A DNA stretch of 64,000 bases from positions 147,884-211,883 of the forward strand of contig BPJV01000010.1 of NCBI GenBank assembly GCA_026004795.1, in the 5' to 3' direction. Below are positions 56,874-62,880 of the stretch, piece after piece. The notes under the pieces were generated by a model. That model was not told the DNA's origin. It made no database searches and saw nothing but the letters and a program-made list of their open reading frames with translations. Within the stretch, counting starts at the first letter, position 1. Every line of letters starts with the position of its first letter. Made by a program: the position numbers and the translations under genes. Source of the stretch: Pirellulaceae bacterium. GTDB taxonomy: Bacteria > Planctomycetota > Planctomycetia > Pirellulales > Pirellulaceae.

Positions 56874-57234
56874 GGGGGCGAATTGGATTCGACCGGGTGG
56901 TAGGAAGTGAGGGTGGCGTGCCGTGGTTGATCAGCAGGCCACGTAAAAAGCTGATCGCAAAAATTAGTTGCAGATGCAAATCTCGCAATGGCAGCCTAAT
57001 TAACTGACTGCCCTGGCTGAGGGGGTTCGCCGGAGACGTCCGAAAGCCAGTCGCCAATTCCGGATCGTCTCTCACCGCGCGAGGCACGTGAGAGACTAAA
57101 CAACGCTCCTCGCTAACTTGACAGGAAGCCTTGCTGATAGGCGTCCTGACAAGTGAAACCTAAACCATCAGCTACGCACGTAGAGGCTCTCACCGACACA
57201 CCGCGGGACGCGGGTTCGATTCCCGCCGCCTCCA
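56874..57234 (+). ncRNA. ssrA: Transfer-messenger RNA (tmRNA)
   Basis: About 361 bases with one-piece tmRNA features. The 5' end GGGGGCG pairs with CGCCTCC at the 3' end to form the acceptor stem, followed by discriminator A; CCA is not encoded. The 5' part has the conserved D-like segment GGATTCGACC, and the 3' part has a perfect T arm GCGGGTTCGATTCCCGC. Between them lies the tag reading frame and GC-rich pseudoknot-like segments. tmRNA rescues stalled ribosomes with SmpB and tags the unfinished protein for proteolysis. A strong terminator follows. Confidence 0.93.
56970..56999 (+). other. tmRNA tag reading frame (ADANLAMAA, stop TAA)
   Basis: The resume codon is taken as GCA at 56970, directly after TTAGTT, which matches the TAGTC-GCA arrangement of E. 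coli tmRNA. The frame reads Ala-Asp-Ala-Asn-Leu-Ala-Met-Ala-Ala and stops at TAA 56997-56999. With the Ala carried by the tmRNA itself the tag would be AADANLAMAA, with the hydrophobic Ala-Ala end used by ClpXP-type proteases. Confidence 0.75.
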
Positions 57235-57266
57235 CTAACCGGGTTGCCGCAACCCGTCGCAAACCC

Positions 57267-57310
57267 AACAAGGCCCGTCGGAACTCACCGGCGGGCCTTG
57301 TTCGTTTCTC
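57267..57310 (+). terminator. Rho-independent terminator of ssrA
   Basis: AACAAGGCCCG (57267-57277) pairs perfectly with CGGGCCTTGTT (57292-57302), an 11-bp stem with a 14-base loop, followed by a T-rich tail (CGTTTCTC). It lies 32 bases after the tmRNA end. Confidence 0.8.
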
Positions 57311-57360
57311 TTACATGCTGCGGCGGACTGACAACGATTCGCATTGCTCGCATCGATTCC

Positions 57361-57960
57361 TGGGGCGTTGCCACCAAGCCACCGTGCCGCCAGGGCTTGT
57401 CCCAAACTACAGTCTCGGCAGGACCAGCGTGGACGTGATCACCATTGCCACCGCCGTTCGCACCACGCGAGCTACCGCCTAACCGTCCTCCACGGACAAC
57501 ATGCTCAAGCGACGTGGCGCCACCCCATGGTTCCTAACGCGTTATTGCTGAGGCACTTGCGTCAACCCAATTGGTGGGTGGCACCAAACTGCCACCCCAT
57601 CGATAGGTCGCCCCTTCAGGGCTGTCAGGGATCGTGGCGATCTTCTTCCCCCAGGGCGGCGGCCGCGTGCGAGCGGTGCTCGCTTGACGGCCTTGCCCCG
57701 GGCTAGTTTGGTCTGGCCACTGCGGCGCATTGCCGCCAGGCTACGGTGCCGACTGGGCTTCGCCAAAACTCCACACTCGCCTGGACCTGCCTGGCGAGCA
57801 ACTCCGACAGCCGCTTGACCAACTCGGCCAACCGCCCAACAGTCCCGAAGGGACCGCATGCCATAGCCACGACTCACCAACCCGTGGGTCCTAACTTCTT
57901 ATCGCAGAGCCACTTGCGGCAACCTAGCTGGTGGGTGGCACCAAACTGCCCCTTGTTGCC
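57361..57960. repeat. Long dispersed intergenic repeats, copies A (degenerate) and B
   Basis: Copy B (about 57598-57960) opens with ATCGATAGGTCGCCCCTTCA, contains GCCGCGTGCGAGCGGTGCTC and CAACAGTCCCGAAGGGAC, and ends with GGTGGGTGGCACCAAACTGC. Copy A (about 57361-57597) is a shorter, degraded version with the same end. Copies C (59613-59982) and D (62300-62545) lie next to the other toxin cassettes. No open frame is conserved between the copies. Confidence 0.75.
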
Positions 57961-58059
57961 GTAGATTTTGAATCCACCAACGGTTTCGGGACCATTACGC
58001 AGCGCCTGCTCAAAGACCTCATCGGCAGCGTTGACCAGTCCTCTGTTTGGGGCAACAGG
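57954..58059 (-). pseudogene. Fragment of a polymorphic-toxin C-terminus (cassette remnant)
   Basis: Directly after the immunity-like gene on the same strand, an open frame without start codon reads APNRGLVNAADEVFEQAL, then NGPETVGGFKIYGNKG, before running into intergenic repeat sequence. It has the style of a secreted toxin tip but is too short to be functional. A second fragment starting with the same APNR lies at 62540-62627. Confidence 0.45.
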
Positions 58060-58069
58060 CTACGGGTCG

Positions 58070-58339
58070 CTACCTCCAATCCTCCCTCTTGATGCCGAAC
58101 TCAAATTCAGCTTGCTCCATTGCTTGTTCGCAGGAATCGTGATACGTGTCAGCAAGTTCTTCCTCGTTCTCGTTGAAATGGATCAAGTAAAATCCTGGAT
58201 CGCCGTCGAATTGTACGATTCGCAGTTCAAATGGAGGTTCGACTACGATCCCGCCGACCGTGTGCGTTGTATTCCCAGTTGGTTTATGATCGGGTCGTAG
58301 TCGTATTCGATACCGGATGTGCTCACCCGCGTTGCTCAT
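58070..58339 (-). CDS. Putative immunity protein for the orphan toxin cassette
   Basis: An 89-residue acidic protein (SNAGEHIRYRIRLRPDHKP at the start, QAMEQAEFEFGIKREDW at the end) with a predicted beta-rich first half and a C-terminal helix. Its ATG overlaps the stop codon of the toxin-like gene by four bases (ATGA), and a TGGAGA site lies seven bases upstream. Small size, acidity and direct coupling to a toxin C-terminus are the standard signs of an immunity gene. I do not recognise a named family. Confidence 0.7.
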   Translation of the reverse strand: MSNAGEHIRYRIRLRPDHKPTGNTTHTVGGIVVEPPFELRIVQFDGDPGFYLIHFNENEEELADTYHDSCEQAMEQAEFEFGIKREDWR

Positions 58340-59376
58340 CGGAATATCTCCACAACTGAGTTTTCAATCACGCGGCCAAATTCGTCCAAGGCTTCAAAGT
58401 GGGCGTGGTGATTAGCCGGATTCCGTATTTCGTGCGCTCCATATCGGAACTGCCTCAGCCCATCTGCCGAGACGTATCGCCCGGGCGACAACTCGCGGTA
58501 TCCTGGGCCGAGATAGTCGATGGCCCTGTCAAGAACGACATCCTCATGTAGTCGTCCCGCGGGAAACTCAGGAGCGCGCCCAAGTCGTCGTACAGGTGCC
58601 GCTGCACCCTTTGGGGCATTGTCGACAAGTCGCTTTCCGGCCTCCGCGGCTTCGTCGCCGTATTTTGCGGCATTGCGGGCGAGTTTGCCAGCGGGAATGC
58701 CGGGAATGGGCACCATGCCGACGACAATGCCCTCACCGATTTCACCAACGGACTTACCTTCGATTCCACCGTTGATAATCTCGTTAACGGTCGGGAATAT
58801 GGGCGTGGGATCGACATAAGCGCCTTTTTCCAGCAGGTCGCGCATGTAGTTCTGCGTGACGCTCTCGGCAGCAGCACCGAGAGCGGCATCCCACACGCTG
58901 CGATCCACTCTCCACGAGCCGGTGTAAAGCCACACCATCGGCCCGGAAACCGTCTGCGATTGCCCCGAGCCAGAGTAAGCGGTGTAGTAGACGCCGCCGG
59001 ACGAGCCGCCTTCTTCCTCGCCGAACACATCACCTTGGTAGTCCCCGGCGTAGTCATCGAGATCGCCGCCGTCGGATGAATCGCCGGAGTGGTCACTTGC
59101 GGAGGGATCGGTGCTGCTAGGTGGATCGCCGGTGGTGTCGAGGTAGTCGAGCGGGAAAAGTTCTTCAAGAGCTTCTTCCAGCGGGGTTTTCCAGAGGTTG
59201 GTGTTGGTCGGATGGTACTCGTAACCGCTCAAGTGGACTTCATCGTCGCCGGAGACCGCGAACGACTCGTCGAACTGGCCGGTCGATGGATCGAAGAGGG
59301 CGTTCCAGTTGGCCGAGCGCTGGAACCAAGCATCGCGCAGCGATTGGTAATCCCAACCCATCTCGCCCAGCAACAT
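58336..59376 (-). CDS. Orphan polymorphic-toxin cassette (truncated duplicate with a distinct C-terminal domain)
   Basis: A 346-residue frame whose first about 78 residues (for example NWNALFDPSTGQFD, GYEYHPTNTNLWKTPLEEAL) nearly match the toxin gene at the right edge of the window. The match continues upstream of this ATG to about 59490, in a frame that is open to a stop at 59530, so the copy has lost its large N-terminal part. After FPLDYLD the sequence diverges: an acidic linker, a glycine-rich alpha-helical stretch (GKSVGEIGEGIVVGMVPIPG) and a C-terminal domain with YVSADGLRQFRYGAHEI and HHAHFEALDE. The last domain is probably the toxin; its activity is unknown. The immunity-like gene follows with overlap. 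Confidence 0.75.
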   Translation of the reverse strand: MLLGEMGWDYQSLRDAWFQRSANWNALFDPSTGQFDESFAVSGDDEVHLSGYEYHPTNTNLWKTPLEEALEELFPLDYLDTTGDPPSSTDPSASDHSGDSSDGGDLDDYAGDYQGDVFGEEEGGSSGGVYYTAYSGSGQSQTVSGPMVWLYTGSWRVDRSVWDAALGAAAESVTQNYMRDLLEKGAYVDPTPIFPTVNEIINGGIEGKSVGEIGEGIVVGMVPIPGIPAGKLARNAAKYGDEAAEAGKRLVDNAPKGAAAPVRRLGRAPEFPAGRLHEDVVLDRAIDYLGPGYRELSPGRYVSADGLRQFRYGAHEIRNPANHHAHFEALDEFGRVIENSVVEIFR

Positions 59377-59612
59377 AATGGCTTGGTCGACCGAATCGTA
59401 ATGCTGTTGGTAATCGACCGACGAGGTGGCCGACGAGGATGCCGAACCGTTCCACGTGGATGTGTCATCAGCGGCCAGGCTGGCCGACAGCGAGCCGGTA
59501 CGGGACGGAGCAATACGTGATGTTGCGGCTCACAGCGATAGTTCATGCTGCGGCTCACAGCGATAGGTCATGCTGCGACTCATGGGCGCGATGGATTCAA
59601 ATACCTTGCCTG

Positions 59613-59982
59613 CATCGATAGGTCGCCCCTTCAGGGCTATCAGGGATTGTGGCGATCTTTTGCCACCCAGGGCGTCGGCCGCGTGCGAGCGGTGCTCGCT
59701 TGACGGCCTTGCCCCGGGCTAGTTTGGTCTTGCCCCTGCGGGGCATTGCCGCCAGGCTGCGGTGCCGACAGGGCTTCGCCCAAACTCCACACTCGCCTGG
59801 ACCTGCGTGGCGAGCAATTCCGATTCCGACCGCCGTTCGCACAACTCGGACAAACTCGCGCACAACTCGGACAGCCGTCCAACAGTCCCGCAGGGACAGC
59901 CTGCCGAACCCACGACTCGCCAACCCGAGGGTCATAACCTCTAATCGCATAAGCACTTGTGGCAACGCAATAGATGGGTGGC
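59613..59982. repeat. Long dispersed intergenic repeat, copy C (split by the IS)
   Basis: It matches copy B closely from CATCGATAGGTCGCCCCTTC through CAACAGTCCCGCAGGGACAG to the GGGTGGC at 59976-59982, where the insertion sequence begins. The rest of the repeat end (GGGTGGCACCAAA) resumes at 61645. The 80 bases before it (59533-59612) contain two copies of a 20-base-scale direct repeat around CATGCTGCGGCTCACAGCGATAG. Confidence 0.75.
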
Positions 59983-61644
59983 ACGAATGGCACAGTCGTT
60001 GTTTGTTTGCTGCTGTCAGCGCAGAATCTGACTGTTGGCAGCCCGGACTTTTTTGTTAAAACTTTGGGCTGCACATGCGAAAAAACTGGTATTGTCATGA
60101 AATCCTTCCTGGTTTCATGATGTTGAGACCCTTCCTGGTGTCTGCCTCGCAGTTGAGACCGGGGAGGGTCTTTCTCATGGCCTCTATACCATTTTGTCCG
60201 CCTAAACGCAGCTTCGATTTTGGGAAGACACTGGGTGCCTTTTTCGCTCAGCCGGGATTGCCGTTTTCGAAGATCCTCACCGCCGAGATGATTGAGAGCA
60301 TCTTCCGTAAACACGGAGGAATGTTCGGACGGGTCTACACCACCTCGATCGTGCTCTGGGCCTTTATGAGTCAGGTACTTCGTGACGGCAAGGAGGCGGC
60401 TTGCCAATCGGCCGTCAGCCGAATTGCCAGCTATTTGCAATGGACCGGTCAGGGCAAGATCAATCCGGACACACGGGATTATTGCCGCGCACGAGCGAAA
60501 CTCAGTTCCGTAGCACTCCGCGAACTGGCCGGTACGATTGCCTCGCAGTGCCAGCAGCAAGTCGATCCGAAGCATCTGTTCCGGGGCCGACACGCCAAGC
60601 TGGTCGATGGTGCCACGTTCATGATGGCCGACACGGCCGCCAACCAGGCCGCGTATCCCCAAAATCCGGCGCAGCAACCGGGAATTGGTTTTCCCATCGC
60701 CCGATTCGTCACTGTCATTTCGTTGGCCACCGCTTGCGTCATCGATGCGGCCATGACGAAGTACAAGGGCAAGCAGACCGGAGAGACCGCATTGCTGAGG
60801 CAGTTGCTGCATTGCTTTTCACCGGGTGATATTGCCGTGGCAGACCGATTCTATGGCAACTATTGGATGATCGCGTTGCTGATCCGGTGTGGAGCTGATG
60901 TCTGCTTCCGAAAGCATCAAAAACGGCACACCGACTTTCGCGTTGGCCGGCGACTGGGCAAGAACGACCATCTGGTCACGTGGCGTCGTCCGTCGCGTCC
61001 CCCGTGGATGGACCAGCGATTGTATGAGAGCATGCCCGAAGCGATCACTCTTCGTGAGATTCGCTACATGGTGGTCGCCGCCGGAAGAAAGCAGCAACCG
61101 TTTGTGATCGTGACGACGCTGATCACCGACGAAGGCGAACAAGAATTCGGTGTGGAGGATCTCGCCGAGCTATTCAGTTTTCGCTGGAACGCCGAATTGG
61201 ACTTGCGATCGATCAAGACGCATCTGAATCTGCACCATCTTCGCTGCAAGAGCCCAGCGATGGTGCATCGCGAATTCTGGACGACCATCATCGCCTACAA
61301 TGCGATCCGCATAACGGCCGCTCGCAGTGCCGAACTTGCCGGTGTTTGCCCACGACAGATCAGTTTTGTTACCACCTGCCAATACGTGCTGGCCGCTTGG
61401 GATGTGATCGCTAGCGGCTCCTTACCTCCAGCGGCATTGCAAGCCTATTGCATGGCTCAACTGAAGCAGATTGCCCAGTGTTTGGTGGGAAACCGTCCGG
61501 GCCGTTTCGAGCCACGCGTCCGCAAAAAACGGGCCAGCAATTACAACTTGATGATGCAACCTCGCCACATGCTCAAATCCAAGCTCGCCCGAGGCGACAA
61601 CTCCTTTGAAACCAAATAGTTGTAACTACGACTGTGCCATTCGT
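59983..61644 (+). mobile_element. Complete IS4-like insertion sequence, about 1.66 kb
   Basis: The terminal inverted repeat ACGAATGGCACAGTCGT is perfect over 17 bases at 59983-59999 and, inverted, 61628-61644, and extends with one mismatch. It is flanked by a 7-base direct repeat GGGTGGC at 59976-59982 and 61645-61651, the target duplication. One intact transposase gene fills the element. The subterminal left region has an inverted repeat GCAGCCC/GGGCTGC (60038-60044 and 60066-60072) and a hairpin TCATGAAA/TTTCATGA (about 60096-60121) upstream of the transposase start. Confidence 0.9.
60177..61619 (+). CDS. IS4-family DDE transposase
   Basis: A 480-residue transposase. The DDE catalytic residues fit KLVDGATFMMAD (first Asp), GDIAVADRFYGNYW (second Asp) and the Y/F-R-x3-E-x6-K block FSFRWNAELDLRSIKTHL with the catalytic Glu. 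The start at 60177 is chosen because GGGGAGGG lies about eight bases upstream; the frame is open to 60075. It is intact and carried by an element with matching inverted repeats, so it is likely functional. Confidence 0.9.
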   Translation: MASIPFCPPKRSFDFGKTLGAFFAQPGLPFSKILTAEMIESIFRKHGGMFGRVYTTSIVLWAFMSQVLRDGKEAACQSAVSRIASYLQWTGQGKINPDTRDYCRARAKLSSVALRELAGTIASQCQQQVDPKHLFRGRHAKLVDGATFMMADTAANQAAYPQNPAQQPGIGFPIARFVTVISLATACVIDAAMTKYKGKQTGETALLRQLLHCFSPGDIAVADRFYGNYWMIALLIRCGADVCFRKHQKRHTDFRVGRRLGKNDHLVTWRRPSRPPWMDQRLYESMPEAITLREIRYMVVAAGRKQQPFVIVTTLITDEGEQEFGVEDLAELFSFRWNAELDLRSIKTHLNLHHLRCKSPAMVHREFWTTIIAYNAIRITAARSAELAGVCPRQISFVTTCQYVLAAWDVIASGSLPPAALQAYCMAQLKQIAQCLVGNRPGRFEPRVRKKRASNYNLMMQPRHMLKSKLARGDNSFETK

Positions 61645-61651
61645 GGGTGGC

Positions 61652-62545
61652 ACCAAAATATTCTAGCCGTGAAGTACTTTGTCTTATTCGTTGTTTATTG
61701 TTTTTCTTCGTCGTCTATCCATCTTCGTCGCGAAGCGATGCGATGAGGCTCCTCCCCCTCTGCGATACCGATTCAAGCCGTGAAGCAGCGCGATGATCCA
61801 CCTCCAGGCGTGAGTCCAGAGAGTTGCATTCCTAGTTCGAGTCTCGTTTTCAGCCGCGAAGCGGCGTGATGATCTAGCTTCGGGCGTGAGCCCGGAGTTT
61901 GGATGGCACATTGTTTCCCAACAGTCCCGTAGGGACGGCATGCGTACGCCCTCCCGTAGTGGAATTCGCCAGAATTCCCAAATGCCACAATTCGCCCCGA
62001 AGGGGCAGCGCCATATAAGCCTAGGGCGAGCGACAGCGGCGTAGCCGCTGGAAACGCCGCCCTGGGAACACGAACGACCAACCATCCAAGCCCTGAAAGG
62101 GCGATCCAATTCTGCCCCAGGATGGAGGTGCACATCGAGGTTGTTGGCTGTAAGCCGAATTCACCGCCACCGCCACCGACGCGTCGAAGCTGGGGTGTTG
62201 TCATGGAGCCGGGGTGTTGTCAAGGATTCTTCGACGTGCCTCGGGGCCAACCAGATCGCAGCGCCAGTGAATTTGGCCTTCGGCCAAAATGGGCTTATTC
62301 CGACTCCAGTTCCTGGGGCGTTCCCTCCAGGCTACGGTGCCGACAGGGCTTCGCCCAAACTCCCGACTCTCCTGGACCTGCCTGGCGAGCGATTCCGACA
62401 GCTGCTTGAACAACTCGGCCAACCGCCCAATAGTCCCGCAGGGACAGCAGTCCGAATCCACAGCTCGCCGACCAACGGATTCTAACTTCTTACCGCAGAG
62501 ACACTTGCGTCAATCCAATCGGTGGGGTGGCACCAAACTGCACTC
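61652..62545. repeat. Repeat-rich region with long repeat copy D and several short repeat families
   Basis: No gene is called. It holds three degenerate copies of an AGCCGYGAAGCRGCGYGATG unit (about 61727, 61777, 61852), CAACAGTCCCGTAGGGACGG (61919), the eighth GAATTC palindrome (61956-61979), GGCGAGCGACAGCGGCGTAG followed by CGCCGCCCTGGG (about 62023-62067), GCCCTGAAAGGGCG (about 62091) and long repeat copy D (62300-62545). Open frames such as 61684-62133 are translations of these repeats. Confidence 0.65.
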
Positions 62546-62627
62546 GATCAAGAGTAGGCCCTAAGTCAACCGTTTTACCTTCGGCATTCGTGACGAACCT
62601 CGTCACTGGTCTGTTTGGGGCAAAGCC
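62540..62627 (-). pseudogene. Second toxin C-terminus fragment (cassette remnant)
   Basis: On the minus strand, just after and partly overlapping the end of the immunity-like gene, the frame reads FAPNRPVTRFVTNAEGKTVD, then LGPTLDR, before entering long repeat copy D. Like the fragment at 57954-58059 it begins with APNR, lacks a start codon and follows an immunity-like gene. Confidence 0.4.
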
Positions 62628-62634
62628 ACATCCG

Positions 62635-62880
62635 TTACTTCGACACTAATTCCCTCGCAACCAGTATTATCTCGCCATCTCGTTTTTCCCGAATGCACCG
62701 AACAATACTCCCAGGCGGAAACTCCCAAACTTCGTCATCAGGGTCGTAGTCGGTAGGAGGCAAGACTTCGTACTCATCTTCACCCAATTGTAAACCTTGT
62801 GTTGGTCGCAGTACCACCACTCCCTCGTCGAGAAGGTTCACGTAAATCGTACTAGTATTTGAAGCCATCGCCGCCGACAT
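62635..62880 (-). CDS. Putative immunity protein for the colicin-E5-like toxin
   Basis: An 81-residue acidic protein. The start ATG at 62880 is chosen because GAAGGAG lies seven bases upstream; it overlaps the toxin 3' end by 29 bases. The body has a small beta-barrel look: TIYVNLLDEGVVVLRP, YEVLPPTDYDPDDEVW, EFPPGSIVRC. Proteins with this VxLLDEGxxVxRP ... DEVWEFPPGSxVRC pattern often neighbour toxin domains. Immunity to the adjacent RNase domain is inferred from position and size. Confidence 0.72.
   Translation of the reverse strand: MSAAMASNTSTIYVNLLDEGVVVLRPTQGLQLGEDEYEVLPPTDYDPDDEVWEFPPGSIVRCIREKRDGEIILVARELVSK

Noticed and set aside
61684..62133. 149-residue minus-strand frame
   Set aside because: It is a translation through several short dispersed repeats, not a conserved protein.
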